A stretch of 64,000 nt of DNA from Thioalkalivibrio sulfidiphilus (GCF_000377945.1 NZ_KB898929.1:1-64000), one strand, 5' to 3'; positions 9,765-20,035 are shown, numbered from the stretch's first letter. The notes: generated from the sequence alone by a model not told the origin. Numbers and translations: made by a program.

Positions 9765-10850
9765 CTACTCATCCGCCAGCGCCGCCAGTTTCTCGGCCTG
9801 ATGTTCATTGATCAGCGGCTCGATCACCGGGTCCAAGTCGCCGGCCATGACTGCGTCCAGCTTGTACAGGGTCAGGTTGATGCGGTGGTCGGTGACGCGT
9901 CCCTGGGGGAAGTTGTAGGTGCGGATGCGTTCCGAGCGGTCGCCGCTGCCGACCAGGCTCTTGCGGGTGGCACTTTGTTCCGCCTGCTGGCGGGCCTGTT
10001 CCGCCTCGAACAGCTTAGCCGCCAGCAGGCTCATGGCCCGGGCACGGTTCTTGTGCTGGGAGCGCTCGTCCTGGCATTCCACCACGATGCCCGTGGGGAG
10101 GTGGGTGAGGCGGATGGCGGAGTCGGTCTTGTTCACGTGCTGGCCGCCGGCGCCGCTGGCCCGGTAGGTGTCCACGCGCAGGTCCGCCGGGTTGATCTCC
10201 GGGGCCTCCACCTCGTCCGGTTCGGGCATCACCGCCACCGTGGCTGCCGAGGTATGGATGCGGCCCTGGGACTCGGTCGCGGGCACCCGCTGCACCCGGT
10301 GGGCGCCGGACTCGAACTTGAGCCGTGAGTAGGCCCCTTCGCCGATCAGCCGGGCGATGATCTCCTTGTAGCCGCCGTGCTCACCCTCGCTCTGGGACAG
10401 GATCTCCACCTGCCAGCCCCGGTTCTCGGCGTAGCGGCTGTACATGCGGAACAGGTCGCCGGCGAAGATCGCCGCCTCGTCGCCGCCGGTACCGGCGCGG
10501 ATCTCCAAGAACAGGTTGCTGTGGTCGTGGGGGTCCTTGGGGATCAGCAGTTTCTGCAGTTCCAGCTCCAGGGCCTCCAGGCGCTCCGCGGCGGCTGCTG
10601 CCTCGTCCTCGGCCATGGCGCGCAGGTCCGGGTCCGAGTCCTTCTGCATCTCCCGGGCGGCGGTGAGATCCGCCTGGGCGCGCTCGTAGCGGCGGAAGGC
10701 CTCCACCACCGGTTCCAGCTGGCTGTATTCCATGGACAGGCGCCGGAACCGGGCGTTGTCGGAGATGACCTCCGGCTCGGAGAGCAGGCCCGCGAGTTCC
10801 TGGAAGCGCTCGGAGACGCCCTCCAGACGGTGAAGGAGGGAGGGCTTCAC
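9765..10850 (-). CDS. prfA: Peptide chain release factor 1
   Basis: RF1 recognises UAA and UAG and triggers peptide release on the ribosome. The 361-residue length matches the family (E. coli 360). The catalytic [14 protein letters not shown] segment is present near residue 235, the PEPDE acidic stretch near residue 200, and the stop-codon reading region lies in the middle domain. Its ATG overlaps the hemA stop by 4 bp, so it is translationally coupled to hemA, the usual gammaproteobacterial arrangement. Confidence 0.97.
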   Translation of the reverse strand: MKPSLLHRLEGVSERFQELAGLLSEPEVISDNARFRRLSMEYSQLEPVVEAFRRYERAQADLTAAREMQKDSDPDLRAMAEDEAAAAAERLEALELELQKLLIPKDPHDHSNLFLEIRAGTGGDEAAIFAGDLFRMYSRYAENRGWQVEILSQSEGEHGGYKEIIARLIGEGAYSRLKFESGAHRVQRVPATESQGRIHTSAATVAVMPEPDEVEAPEINPADLRVDTYRASGAGGQHVNKTDSAIRLTHLPTGIVVECQDERSQHKNRARAMSLLAAKLFEAEQARQQAEQSATRKSLVGSGDRSERIRTYNFPQGRVTDHRINLTLYKLDAVMAGDLDPVIEPLINEHQAEKLAALADE

Positions 10851-12127
10851 GCCTTGTCGTCCGGGGTCCTGGACGGGGCCTCGGGGAGATTGAACAGGCT
10901 GTGGGCGGCGTCCAGCAGTTCCTGGCGCCCGTCCCGGGCGGCCTGGTTGATGCCGGTGCAGGGGTCGTGCAGCAGCTTGTTGGTGAGGGTGTGGGCGAGG
11001 TAGCGTAGGGCCTCCTCCGGGGGCTTGCCCTGGGCGGCCATGTGCAGGGCCTTGTCCAGCACCTCTTGCTGGATGTGCTCGGCCTTGTCCCGAAAGGCGC
11101 GGATGGTCCCCACCGCGTCCTGGGCGCGCAACCAGCCCATGAAGTCCAGCACCTGGGTCTCGATGATCTCCTCGGCCTGGTGGGCCGCCTCGCGGCGGGA
11201 TTCCAGGTTCTCCTGGATCACCTCCTCCAGGTCATCCACGGTGTACAGGTACACGTCGTCCAGCTTGCCCACCTCCGGCTCGATGTCCCGGGGTACGGCG
11301 ATGTCCACCATGAACATGGGTTTGTGCTTGCGGGCCTTGAGCGCCCGCTCCACGGCGCCCTTGCCCAGGATGGGCAGGGGCGCGGCGGTGGAGGAGATGA
11401 CGATGTCCGCCTCCGCCAGGCGCAGGGGGATGTCCGTGAGGGTGATGGCCTCGCCGCCGAACTGCACGGCCAGGCTGCGGGCCCGCTCCAGGGTGCGGTT
11501 GGCCACGATCACCTTGCCGATCTGGTTGCTGGACAGGTGCCGTGCGGCCAGTTCGATGGTCTCGCCGGCACCGATCACCAGGGCGGTCAGCGGGCGCAGG
11601 TCGCCGAAGATCTGTTTCGCCAGGCTCACGGCGGCGAAGGCCACGGACACGGCGCTGGCGCCGATGGCCGTGGAGGTGCGCACGTTCTTGGCCACCGAGA
11701 AGGCGTGCTGGAACAGCCGCCCCAGGTGCCGGCCCAGGGTGCCGGCATCGCTGGCGCTCTGGTAGGCCAGTTTCATCTGGCCCAGGATCTGGGGTTCGCC
11801 CAGCACCAGGGAATCCAGGCCGCAGGCCACCCGCAGGGTGTGGCGCACCGCGTCCGCTTCCTGATGGTGATAGAGGTAGGGCTGCAGGTCCCGGGGATCG
11901 AAGTGGTGGTAATCCCCCAGCCAGTGCACCACCCGCTGGTCGTCCTGGGCCGGGGCCTGGTGGAAATAGATCTCGGTGCGGTTGCAGGTGGACAGGATCG
12001 CCGCCTCGTCCACGCCCGCCTCGCGCAGGCGCAACAGGGCCTCCCCGACCCGATCCGGGGGAAAGACCACCCGCTCCCGGATACCGACCGGGGCGGTTTT
12101 GTGATTGATGCCGACGGTAAACAGCAT
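10847..12127 (-). CDS. hemA: Glutamyl-tRNA reductase
   Basis: HemA reduces Glu-tRNA(Glu) to glutamate-1-semialdehyde, the first committed step of tetrapyrrole synthesis by the C5 pathway. The protein begins [20 protein letters not shown] and has the catalytic Cys in [11 protein letters not shown], the NADPH-binding VIGAGE and the C-terminal dimerisation helices. Length is 426. ATG at 12127 was chosen over an upstream in-frame ATG at 12166 because family members start at this point. Confidence 0.96.
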   Translation of the reverse strand: MLFTVGINHKTAPVGIRERVVFPPDRVGEALLRLREAGVDEAAILSTCNRTEIYFHQAPAQDDQRVVHWLGDYHHFDPRDLQPYLYHHQEADAVRHTLRVACGLDSLVLGEPQILGQMKLAYQSASDAGTLGRHLGRLFQHAFSVAKNVRTSTAIGASAVSVAFAAVSLAKQIFGDLRPLTALVIGAGETIELAARHLSSNQIGKVIVANRTLERARSLAVQFGGEAITLTDIPLRLAEADIVISSTAAPLPILGKGAVERALKARKHKPMFMVDIAVPRDIEPEVGKLDDVYLYTVDDLEEVIQENLESRREAAHQAEEIIETQVLDFMGWLRAQDAVGTIRAFRDKAEHIQQEVLDKALHMAAQGKPPEEALRYLAHTLTNKLLHDPCTGINQAARDGRQELLDAAHSLFNLPEAPSRTPDDKA

Positions 12128-12476
12128 GGCGTGCAGATGGCTGAGCAACGGCAAATTCTGCGCCATGGCGCCGGTGCTGACAAGCGCGCAGGCCGGTCAA
12201 GCCGTTGAGCGCCCGCAGGAAATCCGGGCTTGAATGTCCGTCTCTGCGGGGTGCAGGGAACGTCTGGGATCTCGTGGCGACTAAAGCCTCAGGTGCGCGC
12301 GCTTGACTGCTGGACGGCATCAGCAGTCCCTGGGTGCGCACTACGGGGGCCGGCCGCGGATGATCGCGGGTCGGCAAAGGGTTTATAGTGATTACATGCG
12401 GTGCACGGAAGCCGATTTCCCGACCCGTCTCATAATCTTAACTAAACACTAAAGCCTGCCAGCACGGGATGTCCTG
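12128..12476. other. Divergent intergenic region hemA / TPR lipoprotein
   Basis: This 349-bp space separates the hemA start (minus) from the TPR gene (plus). It contains no gene or repeat I can support. A TATAGT hexamer at 12384-12389, in a locally AT-rich stretch, is the best -10 candidate for the plus-strand operon; no good -35 precedes it at 17 bp. Long frames running through it are shadows of hemA. Confidence 0.5.
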
Positions 12477-14201
12477 ATGCGCAATCTGCTTGTTCTGCTT
12501 CTCCTGACCGCACTGCTGGGGGCCTGCGCCCAGCAGGCACCCAGGCCCAACGGCGCCCTGCAGCCCCTGCAGGGTGCGGAATTGCGGGTTCAGGACCAGC
12601 CCGAGGATGACAACGCCCGCGCCGAACTGCTGTATCTGCTGCTGGTGGGTGAGCTGGCGGGCCAGATGGGGGCGCTGGATCTCTCGGTCAGCCATTACCT
12701 GATGGCCGCGCTGAACAGCCAGGATCCCGCGGTCTCCGAACGGGCCACCCGCATCGCCCTGTTCGCCGATCAGCGCGAGGCGGCGCTGCGGGCCGCTATG
12801 CGCTGGGTGGAACTGGCGCCGGCGAGCGTCGAGGGCCGGCAGGTGCTGGGGGCCCTTCTGGTCAACGCGGGCCGCGTGCCCGAGGCCGTGGAGCAGCTGG
12901 ACTGGGTGGTCCAGAACAGTCCCCAGGGGCGGGCCGCGGGTCATGCCACCGTGGCCAATCTCCTGTCCCGCTCCCAGAACCAGGCGGCGGCCCTGGAGGT
13001 GATGGGGCAACTGGCCGAACGCTATCCCAACGATGCCAGCATGCAGCTGGCCCTGGCGCGACTGGCCCTGCAGATGCGCCGCCCGGAACCGGCCCTGGAG
13101 GCCGCCGAGCGGGCCCTGGCCCTGGATCCGGCCCTGTCCGATGCCAAGGTGCTGCGCGCCCGCGCCTACACCCAGATGGGGGACCTGAACCGGGGTGTGC
13201 AGATCATGCGCGAGGCCGTCGCGGCGGACGCAGGGAACACCGATCTGCGCCTGGCCTACGGCCGTCTGCTCATCCAGGCCGGGGCCTATGACGAGGCCCG
13301 CGCCGAGTTCGAACAGCTCATCGCACGCCGTCCCGGAGACGGCGACCTGCTCTACACCCTGGGCCTGCTCAGTCTCGAGATGGAGCGCTACGAGGATGCC
13401 CAGTCCTACTTCACGCGCCTGCTGGGCATGGGGCACCGGTCCAACGATGCCAACTACTACCTGGGGCGCATCGCCGAGACCGAGCGGCGCAGCGACGACG
13501 CCCTGCGCCACTACCGCGGCGTGGGCGACGGTGATCACTTCCGCGACGCCCGGGTGCGCAAGGCCCTGCTCATGGGCCGGGCCGGACAGGTGGATGCGGC
13601 CCTGGACATGCTGCGCGAGATGCGCCGGGATGCCGACGAGCCCGACTGGCGGGTGCGCCTGTACGTGACCGAGTCCCAGGTGCTGCGCGATGCCCGGCAA
13701 TACCAGGCGGCCATGGAGACCCTGGACCAGGCGCTGCTGGAGCAGCCGGATTCCGGCGAACTGCTCTATGCCCGCGCCCTGGCGGCCGAGAAGCTGGATC
13801 GCCTGGACATCCTGGAGGCCGACCTGCGCGCCATCCTGGCTAGGGACCCGGACAACGCCGCCGCCCTCAACGCCCTGGGCTACACCCTGGCGGACCGCAC
13901 CGATCGGCTGGACGAGGCCTACGGCTACATCCGCCGCGCCCACGAGCAGCATCCGGAGGACGCCGCCATCCTGGACAGCCTCGGCTGGGTGCTCTACCGC
14001 ATGGGTCGTCTGGACGAGGCGGAGATCTATCTGCGCCAGGCCTACGACACCCTGTACGACCCGGAGATCGCCAGCAACCTGGCCATGCTCCTCTGGGACC
14101 GGGGCCAGCGTGACGAGGCCCGCCGCGTCCTTGAGGACGCCCTGGCCCAGGACCCGGACCATGACCGTCTGCTGCGCGTGAAGGACCGCTTCGAACAGTG
14201 A
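12477..14201 (+). CDS. TPR-repeat outer-membrane-type lipoprotein
   Basis: This 574-residue protein has a lipoprotein signal (MRNLLVLLLLTALLGACAQQ, with lipobox LGAC and Cys17). It then carries at least a dozen tetratricopeptide repeats, recognisable as Ala/Leu/Tyr-spaced helix pairs such as LAYGRLLIQAGAYDEARAEF and YGYIRRAHEQHPEDAAILDS. TPR scaffolds mediate protein-protein contacts. The gene position between hemA and lolB matches the Pseudomonas PA4667 type. It overlaps the lolB GTG by 4 bp, hinting at a link with lipoprotein or envelope assembly, though no direct function is known to me. Confidence 0.88.
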   Translation: MRNLLVLLLLTALLGACAQQAPRPNGALQPLQGAELRVQDQPEDDNARAELLYLLLVGELAGQMGALDLSVSHYLMAALNSQDPAVSERATRIALFADQREAALRAAMRWVELAPASVEGRQVLGALLVNAGRVPEAVEQLDWVVQNSPQGRAAGHATVANLLSRSQNQAAALEVMGQLAERYPNDASMQLALARLALQMRRPEPALEAAERALALDPALSDAKVLRARAYTQMGDLNRGVQIMREAVAADAGNTDLRLAYGRLLIQAGAYDEARAEFEQLIARRPGDGDLLYTLGLLSLEMERYEDAQSYFTRLLGMGHRSNDANYYLGRIAETERRSDDALRHYRGVGDGDHFRDARVRKALLMGRAGQVDAALDMLREMRRDADEPDWRVRLYVTESQVLRDARQYQAAMETLDQALLEQPDSGELLYARALAAEKLDRLDILEADLRAILARDPDNAAALNALGYTLADRTDRLDEAYGYIRRAHEQHPEDAAILDSLGWVLYRMGRLDEAEIYLRQAYDTLYDPEIASNLAMLLWDRGQRDEARRVLEDALAQDPDHDRLLRVKDRFEQ

Positions 14202-15058
14202 GCGCCCTGAATCTCCTAGCCCGCATCGCTCACCACCCTTCTACTGCGGCCGCCGATCTGCTCGCTGAGACGGGGCGTGCTCACATCAGCCGGCTTGACG
14301 TAGTGTCGGCTACGCCGGCGCCGTCTTCCGTTCCGCGCGCCCCGTCACAGCGGCATCTCGACGCCCTCGCTACGAACGGTGGTGAGAGATGCGGGCTAGG
14401 CCGGACCCTGAGCGGGGCTTGCCGCAGCACAGGCTCCCGGCGCGGATGGCTCCGGCTCACGCTGCTGCTCGCCTTCCTGCTGCTCGCCGGCTGTGCCGTG
14501 CGTCCCCCGGTGGTGGAAGAGGCCGTGCCCGGGGCCTGGGATGCGCATCAGGCCGCCGTGCAGGCCCTGGGGCAGTGGTCACTGAGCGGGCGCATCGCCC
14601 TGGATGCCGACGGCCAGCAGTGGCACGCCAACGTGCGCTGGAAGGAACGCAACGGGGACTACGACATCCAGTTCTTCGGCCCCTTCGGACGGGATGCCGG
14701 CCGACTGCGTGGCGACGAGGCGGGCGTCGATCTGCGCACCTCCGACGGTGAGTACTACAACGCCCCGGACCCGGACCGGCTGGTGCGCGAGGTGCTGGGT
14801 TACCGGCTTCCGGTGAGCGGACTGCGCCACTGGATCCTGGGCCTGCCCGCACCCGGGGCGGCCAGCGAGCGCAGTTTCGATGCCCGCGGACGGCTCACCC
14901 TGCTGGAGCAATCCGGCTGGCAGGTGCAGTACCAGCGTTACCGGGAGTCGGTCTCCCCGAGCCTGCCGGATCGCCTGGAACTGCATTACGGTCAGGAGAT
15001 CCGCCTGCGCCTGCTGGTGGACGCCTGGACCCTCGAGCCCGTGAGCGCTGCTCAGTGA
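14198..15058 (+). CDS. lolB: Outer-membrane lipoprotein receptor LolB with an insertion-derived N-terminal extension
   Basis: LolB receives lipoproteins from LolA and inserts them in the outer membrane. The mature part (from Cys99) fits the family: WSLSGRIALDADGQQWHANV, QFFGPFGRDAGRLRG, then LRHWILGLPAP. The only usable start is GTG at 14198, which overlaps the TPR stop. This places about 80 residues before the signal peptide (LRLTLLLAFLLLAGC). Of these, 62 codons (14215-14400) are a palindromic element inserted in frame; removing it leaves a 36-residue signal before Cys37. A CTG at 14408 is the only other possible start. Whether export tolerates the extension is unknown. Confidence 0.9.
   Translation: MSALNLLARIAHHPSTAAADLLAETGRAHISRLDVVSATPAPSSVPRAPSQRHLDALATNGGERCGLGRTLSGACRSTGSRRGWLRLTLLLAFLLLAGCAVRPPVVEEAVPGAWDAHQAAVQALGQWSLSGRIALDADGQQWHANVRWKERNGDYDIQFFGPFGRDAGRLRGDEAGVDLRTSDGEYYNAPDPDRLVREVLGYRLPVSGLRHWILGLPAPGAASERSFDARGRLTLLEQSGWQVQYQRYRESVSPSLPDRLELHYGQEIRLRLLVDAWTLEPVSAAQ
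14215..14400. mobile_element. 186-bp MITE-like element inserted in the 5' end of lolB
   Basis: The ends are 23-bp inverted repeats. The left end (14215-14237) starts CCTAGCCCGCATCGCTCACC. The right end (14378-14400), reverse-complemented, starts CCTAGCCCGCATCTCTCACC, differing at one base. A second inner pair, GACGGGGCG and CGCCCCGTC, lies near 14269 and 14337. The element is 62 codons long and has no stop in the lolB frame. No transposase and no clear target-site duplication are visible. Confidence 0.75.
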
Positions 15059-15906
15059 TCCCCTGGAGCACCGACTGGCCGGCCCCGGCCAAGCTCAACC
15101 TGTTCCTGCACATCACCGGCCGGCGTGCCGACGGCTATCACCTGCTGCAGACCGTCTTCCAGCCCCTGTCCGTAGGCGACACCCTGGATTTCCTGTGCCT
15201 GGACGAGGACGCGGTGCGCCTTGAGTCGCCGCTGCCGGGGGTCGAACCGGAGCAGGACCTGGTGGTGCGTGCCGCGCGCCGCCTCAAGGCCGAGATGGGC
15301 TACCCGGGGGGCGTCGTGGCGCGGGTGCACAAACGCCTGCCCCTGGGCGGGGGGCTGGGCGGCGGCAGTTCCGATGCGGCCACCACCCTGGTGGCCCTGA
15401 ACCACCTCTGGGGCCTGGGCCTGTCCCGCGATCGCCTGGCGGCCCTGGGCCTGGAGCTGGGGGCCGACGTGCCGGTGTTCGTGCGCGGCCGCGCGGCCTG
15501 GGCCGAGGGTGTGGGGGAACACCTGGAACCGGTCACCCTGCCGGAGCCCTGGTACCTGGTGATCCATCCCGGTGTTTCCATCAGCACCGCGGCCCTGTTC
15601 GGCGACCCGCAATTGACACGAAACTGCCCGCCAATCACAATACCCGACTTTATTTCCGGCAAGGCTGGCAACGTTTTCGAGCCGCTGGTCCGGGCGCGGT
15701 ACCCCGAGGTGGCGCGGGCGCTGGACTGGCTCGCGCAGGCCGCGGGCGAGGCCCGCCTGACCGGTACCGGCGCCTGTGTGTTCGCCGCCCTGAAAGACCA
15801 GGCCGGGGCCGAGGCCCTGCTGGGCCGCCTGCCGGAAGGCTGGAGGGGCTTCGTCGCCCGGGGACTCAATCGATCGCCGCTGCTGGATCGCCTCGCCCAG
15901 GGCTGA
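15055..15906 (+). CDS. ispE: 4-diphosphocytidyl-2-C-methyl-D-erythritol kinase
   Basis: IspE phosphorylates CDP-methylerythritol in the non-mevalonate isoprenoid pathway. This GHMP kinase has the N-terminal WPAPAKLNLFLHITGRRADG, the ATP-binding LPLGGGLGGGSSDAATTL and the C-terminal LTGTGACVFAA motif. It has 283 residues, the usual length. GTG at 15055 overlaps the lolB TGA by 4 bp, so translation is coupled. The lolB-ispE-prs order is conserved in many gammaproteobacteria. Confidence 0.96.
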   Translation: MIPWSTDWPAPAKLNLFLHITGRRADGYHLLQTVFQPLSVGDTLDFLCLDEDAVRLESPLPGVEPEQDLVVRAARRLKAEMGYPGGVVARVHKRLPLGGGLGGGSSDAATTLVALNHLWGLGLSRDRLAALGLELGADVPVFVRGRAAWAEGVGEHLEPVTLPEPWYLVIHPGVSISTAALFGDPQLTRNCPPITIPDFISGKAGNVFEPLVRARYPEVARALDWLAQAAGEARLTGTGACVFAALKDQAGAEALLGRLPEGWRGFVARGLNRSPLLDRLAQG

Positions 15907-15932
15907 GGCTGACCGCTGCGGCGGAATTATCT

Positions 15933-16007
15933 TGGGCCGTCGCCAAGCGGTAAGGCACCGGGTTTTGATCCCGGCATTCGCAGGTTCGAATCCTGCCGGC
16001 CCAGCCA
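15933..16007 (+). tRNA. tRNA-Gln (anticodon TTG)
   Basis: A full cloverleaf is visible. The acceptor stem TGGGCCG pairs with CGGCCCA (15997-16003). The anticodon stem CCGGG/CCCGG encloses loop TTTTGAT with anticodon TTG at 15965-15967. The T arm GCAGGTTCGAATCCTGC is regular and CCA is encoded at 16005-16007. It lies between ispE and prs, its usual place. The last 19 bases and the flank are duplicated 174 bp downstream. Confidence 0.97.
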
Positions 16008-16275
16008 AACGAAGCAAGAGAGGTGTCCGGTCGGGCGGATGCCTGGCGAGTAGGACGGCAGGATGAGAACCGAGAGAGGTTCGACCGAAACGCCGGGAGC
16101 GTTTCGGAACAGCGCCCACAGGGCGCTGGCCCCGAAGGGGCGCCGGGCAGGAAGCCCGGCGTAATCCTGCCGGCCCAGCCAAACGAAGCAAGAGAGGTGT
16201 CCGGTCGGGCGGATGCCTGGCGAGTAGGACGGCAGGATGAGAGCCGTAGAGGTTCGACCGAAACGCCGGCCCTGA
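15989..16275 (+). repeat. Direct repeat of tRNA-Gln 3' end plus flank
   Basis: The block from 15989 (AATCCTGCCGGCCCAGCCA and onward, about 120 bases) recurs from 16163 to about 16270 with minor changes near the end of the copy (AACCGAGAGAGG versus AGCCGTAGAGG). The second copy carries only the 3' strand of the T arm, the 3' acceptor strand and CCA, so it is not a functional tRNA. Between the copies lie four consecutive hairpins (16085-16160): CCGAAACG/CGTTTCGG, AGCGCCC/GGGCGCT, GCCCC/GGGGC and GCCGGGC/GCCCGGC. Nothing else is seen in the space up to prs. Confidence 0.85.
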
Positions 16276-16341
16276 TTTACATTTTTGACAACTGTCGATG
16301 GCTTAACGCCGGTCATCGCCGCTATGCGCCAAAGGTCTGCC

Positions 16342-17298
16342 GTGGCTGACAGAAGCAAGATGATGATCTTCGCGGGCAATGGGACCCCGCAGTTGGCCCA
16401 GGATGTGGTGAATCACCTCAACATCCCCCTGGGCAAGGCGGTGGTGGGCCGGTTCAGCGACGGCGAGATCCAGATCGAGATCCTGGAGAACGTGCGCGGC
16501 CGCGACGTGTTCATCCTGCAGTCCACCTGCGCGCCCACCAACGACAACCTGATGGAACTGCTCATCATGGTGGATGCCCTGCGCCGGGCCTCGGCGGGGC
16601 GCATCACCACGGTGATCCCGTACTTCGGCTACGCCCGCCAGGATCGCCGGGTGCGTTCCGCCCGCGTGCCCATCTCCGCCAAAGTGGTGGCCAACATGCT
16701 GGAGGCGGTGGGCACCGACCGGGTGCTGACCGTGGACGTGCATGCGGACCAGGTGCAGGGTTTCTTCAACCTGCCCGTGGACAACGTCTACGCCTCACCG
16801 ATCCTGCTGGGCGACATCTGGCGCCAGAAGCACCCGAACCTGATCGTGGTGTCTCCGGACGTGGGCGGCGTGGTGCGCGCTCGGGCCGTGGCCAAGCGCC
16901 TGGACGACGCCGAACTGGCGATCATCGACAAGCGCCGTCCCAAGCCCAACGAGTCCCGGGTGATGCACATCATCGGTGACGTGGAAGGCAAGAGCTGCGT
17001 CATCATCGACGACCTGGTGGATACCGCCGGCACCCTGTGCGAGGCGGCCCGGGCCCTCAAGGAACACGGCGCCGCCAAGGTGATGGCCTACGCCACCCAC
17101 CCGGTGCTCTCCGGTCCGGCCATCTCCAACATCGAGAAGTCGGAACTGGACGAGCTGGTGGTGACCGACACCATCCCGCTGCGCCCCGAGGCCCAGGCCT
17201 GCTCGAAGATCCGCCAGTTGTCGGTGGCCGGGATGCTGGCCGAGACCATCCGGCGCATCAACCGGGAAGAGTCGGTGAGTTCGTTGTTTGTGGACTAA
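16342..17298 (+). CDS. prs: Ribose-phosphate pyrophosphokinase
   Basis: Prs makes PRPP from ribose 5-phosphate and ATP for nucleotide, histidine and tryptophan synthesis. The protein contains the catalytic flexible loop ([20 protein letters not shown]), the PRPP-binding [17 protein letters not shown] and the PP-loop region [15 protein letters not shown] at 16342 (318 aa, [14 protein letters not shown]) was chosen because an AAAGG lies 8 bases upstream and the N-terminus then matches relatives. An ATG at 16360 and an upstream ATG at 16285 are alternatives. Transcription probably ends at the hairpin at 17393. Confidence 0.95.
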   Translation: MADRSKMMIFAGNGTPQLAQDVVNHLNIPLGKAVVGRFSDGEIQIEILENVRGRDVFILQSTCAPTNDNLMELLIMVDALRRASAGRITTVIPYFGYARQDRRVRSARVPISAKVVANMLEAVGTDRVLTVDVHADQVQGFFNLPVDNVYASPILLGDIWRQKHPNLIVVSPDVGGVVRARAVAKRLDDAELAIIDKRRPKPNESRVMHIIGDVEGKSCVIIDDLVDTAGTLCEAARALKEHGAAKVMAYATHPVLSGPAISNIEKSELDELVVTDTIPLRPEAQACSKIRQLSVAGMLAETIRRINREESVSSLFVD

Positions 17299-17304
17299 GT
17301 CTTT

Positions 17305-17383
17305 TTAAAGTGCGAAGTGTGAATTGGGAAGTGCGAAGTTAAAGGCAGTTACTTCCAGCTTCCCGATTCCCCCTTCCCACTTC
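17305..17383. repeat. Intergenic inverted repeat, GGGAAGTG/CACTTCCC family (F3), copy 2
   Basis: The left arm (17310-17342) is AGTGCGAAGTGTGAATTGGG and onward. The right arm (17350-17382) reads ACTTCCAGCTTCCCGATTCC and onward. The arms are imperfect complements. It lies between prs and the following terminator hairpin. Confidence 0.82.
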
Positions 17384-17392
17384 ATTTGAGTC

Positions 17393-17420
17393 CCTGTCCT
17401 GGTCGCGGGACAGGTTTTTT
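17393..17420 (+). terminator. Rho-independent terminator after prs
   Basis: Stem CCTGTCC (17393-17399) pairs with GGACAGG (17408-17414) and is followed directly by TTTTTT (17415-17420). It lies 23 bp before the rplY start, so it could act as an attenuator-like barrier between prs and rplY. Confidence 0.7.
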
Positions 17421-17442
17421 GTTGTTTGACTGGAGAAATGTC

Positions 17443-18081
17443 ATGAGTGTGAGTTTCGAACTGCAGGCTGAACCGCGTGCGGACCAGGGCAAGGGTGCGA
17501 GCCGCCGCCTGCGCCGCGCCGGCAAGGTGCCTGCCATCCTGTACGGAGAGGGCAAGGATCCCCAGCCCATCACCCTGGACCACAACGCGGTGATGCTGAA
17601 CCTGGAGCACGAGGCCTTCTATTCCCACATCCTGAGCGTGAAGCTGGGCGGCAAGGCCGAGAAGGCGATCCTGCGCGACGTGCAGCGTCATCCCTGCAAG
17701 CCCATCATCCTGCACCTGGACCTGTTGCGCGTGAGCGAAGACCACGCAATCCGCGTGCACGTGCCCCTGCATTTCACCAATGAAGAGAGCTGCGTGGGTG
17801 TCAAGACCGGCGGCGGCATGGTCAGCCACCAGATGGTGGAAGTGGAAGTGGAGTGCCTGCCCAAGCATCTGCCCGAGTTCATCGAGGTGGATGTGGCCAG
17901 CCTGAACGTGGGCGACTCCCTGCACCTGTCCCAGATCTCCCTGCCCGAGGGCGTGAGCATCGTGGCCCTGTCCCATGGCCCGGATCACGACCTGCCGGTG
18001 GTGAGCATCCTCAAGCCCCGTGGCGCTGCCGCAGAGGAAGAGGCGGGCGGCGAGGCGGCCGAGGGCGGCGAAGCCTCCTGA
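17443..18081 (+). CDS. rplY: 50S ribosomal protein L25 (general stress protein Ctc form)
   Basis: This is the long form of L25 (212 aa). The N-terminal 5S rRNA-binding domain ([27 protein letters not shown]) is followed by the beta-rich CTC/TL5 C-terminal domain ([20 protein letters not shown]). The Ala/Glu/Gly-rich tail is typical of long forms. ATG at 17443 has a GGAG six bases upstream, and the frame's earlier codons come from the terminator. It is the first gene of rplY-pth-ychF, a conserved cluster. Confidence 0.95.
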   Translation: MSVSFELQAEPRADQGKGASRRLRRAGKVPAILYGEGKDPQPITLDHNAVMLNLEHEAFYSHILSVKLGGKAEKAILRDVQRHPCKPIILHLDLLRVSEDHAIRVHVPLHFTNEESCVGVKTGGGMVSHQMVEVEVECLPKHLPEFIEVDVASLNVGDSLHLSQISLPEGVSIVALSHGPDHDLPVVSILKPRGAAAEEEAGGEAAEGGEAS

Positions 18082-18095
18082 TGGCGGCCTGAGCC

Positions 18096-18677
18096 GTGCC
18101 GGGCAGTCAACCCGTGCAACTTGTGGCGGGGCTGGGAAATCCCGGCCCCAAATACACCGAGACCCGGCACAATGCCGGGTTTTGGTTTGTGGACGCCCTG
18201 GCACGCCGCCACGGCGGCACCTTCCGCCAGGAGAACAAGTTCGCCGGCGAGTCGGCGCGCATCAGCCTGGGCGGCCAGGAGGTCTGGCTGCTCAAGCCCC
18301 AGACCTTCATGAACCGCAGCGGCCAGTCGGTGAAGCTGCTCGCCACCTTCTACAAGATCCCGGTGGAGTCGATCCTGGTGGTCCACGACGAGCTGGACCT
18401 GCCCCCCGGCGAGGTTCGCCTCAAGCGTGGCGGTGGTCACGGCGGCCACAACGGCCTGCGCGACATCATGGCGCACCTGGGCAAGGAGTTCCTGCGTCTG
18501 CGCCTGGGCGTGGGGCATCCCGGGCACAAGGACCAGGTGGTGGACTACGTGCTGCAGCGCCCCTCCCGGGATGACGAGGCCGACATCCTGCGTGCCATCG
18601 ATCACGGGCTGGACGTGATGTCCGAGGTGATCGCGGGGGAACTGGAGCGGGCCATGCATAAACTGCATTCAAAATAG
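18096..18677 (+). CDS. pth: Peptidyl-tRNA hydrolase
   Basis: Pth cleaves peptidyl-tRNA that drops off ribosomes and recycles tRNA. The 193-residue protein has the conserved [20 protein letters not shown] with catalytic His, plus FMNRSGQSV and [20 protein letters not shown]. The start is GTG at 18096, 15 bp after rplY. Confidence 0.96.
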   Translation: MPGSQPVQLVAGLGNPGPKYTETRHNAGFWFVDALARRHGGTFRQENKFAGESARISLGGQEVWLLKPQTFMNRSGQSVKLLATFYKIPVESILVVHDELDLPPGEVRLKRGGGHGGHNGLRDIMAHLGKEFLRLRLGVGHPGHKDQVVDYVLQRPSRDDEADILRAIDHGLDVMSEVIAGELERAMHKLHSK

Positions 18678-18766
18678 TTGTACTTTGTTCTTTGTACTTC
18701 GTGCTTTGTGGGGTGCATTACCAAGCACCAAGCACCAAGCACCAAGCACACATAACCGGAACTCCA
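18675..18766. repeat. Intergenic inverted repeat, TTTGTACTTCGTGC/CCAAGCACC family (F5)
   Basis: The left arm (18678-18715) reads TTGTACTTTGTTCTTTGTAC, then TTCGTGCTTTGTGG. The right arm (18721-18750) holds four CCAAGCA units. The arms are partly complementary (GTGCTTTG with CCAAGCAC). It lies between pth and ychF. Confidence 0.8.
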
Positions 18767-18770
18767 TGCC

Positions 18771-19862
<1,092 letters not shown>

Positions 19863-19910
19863 AGGCGCAGAAATAAGAGGCAAGAAAAGGCCAGGTAACG
19901 GCCTGTTGCC

Positions 19911-19940
19911 TTGACAGGAACGGGGGGGCGGGCCAAAATT
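19911..19940 (+). promoter_or_regulatory. Promoter of tRNA-Met
   Basis: A consensus TTGACA (19911-19916) is followed after 17-18 bp by CAAAAT/AAAATT (19934-19940) and a GC-rich discriminator (CCGCCC), about 18 bp before the tRNA. The GC-rich discriminator suggests stringent control. Confidence 0.65.
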
Positions 19941-19958
19941 CCGCCCTTTCCGCAGTAC

Positions 19959-20035
19959 GGCTACGTAGCTCAGCTGGTTAGAGCGCGGCACTCATAATGC
20001 TGAGGTCGGTGGTTCAAGTCCACCCGTAGCCACCA
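19959..20035 (+). tRNA. tRNA-Met (elongator, anticodon CAT)
   Basis: The acceptor stem GGCTACG pairs with CGTAGCC (20025-20031), followed by A and an encoded CCA (20033-20035). The D arm is TAGCTCAGCTGGTTAGAGC. The anticodon stem CGGCA/TGCTG carries loop CTCATAA with anticodon CAT. The T arm is GGTGGTTCAAGTCCACC. The acceptor sequence matches elongator tRNA-Met rather than the lysidine-modified tRNA-Ile2. Confidence 0.96.

Noticed and set aside
12438-14162. 574-codon open frame antisense to the TPR gene
   Set aside because: Its sequence is a Gly/His/Val/Gln-rich composition typical of the antisense of high-GC genes and has no domain; the plus-strand TPR lipoprotein is clear.
16163-16187. Second tRNA-Gln gene
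   Set aside because: Only the 3' strand of the T arm, the 3' acceptor strand and CCA are duplicated; D arm, anticodon arm and 5' acceptor are absent.
16285-16290. TTGACA before prs as a promoter -35
   Set aside because: No -10-like hexamer lies 16-18 bp downstream (sequence there is GC-rich).
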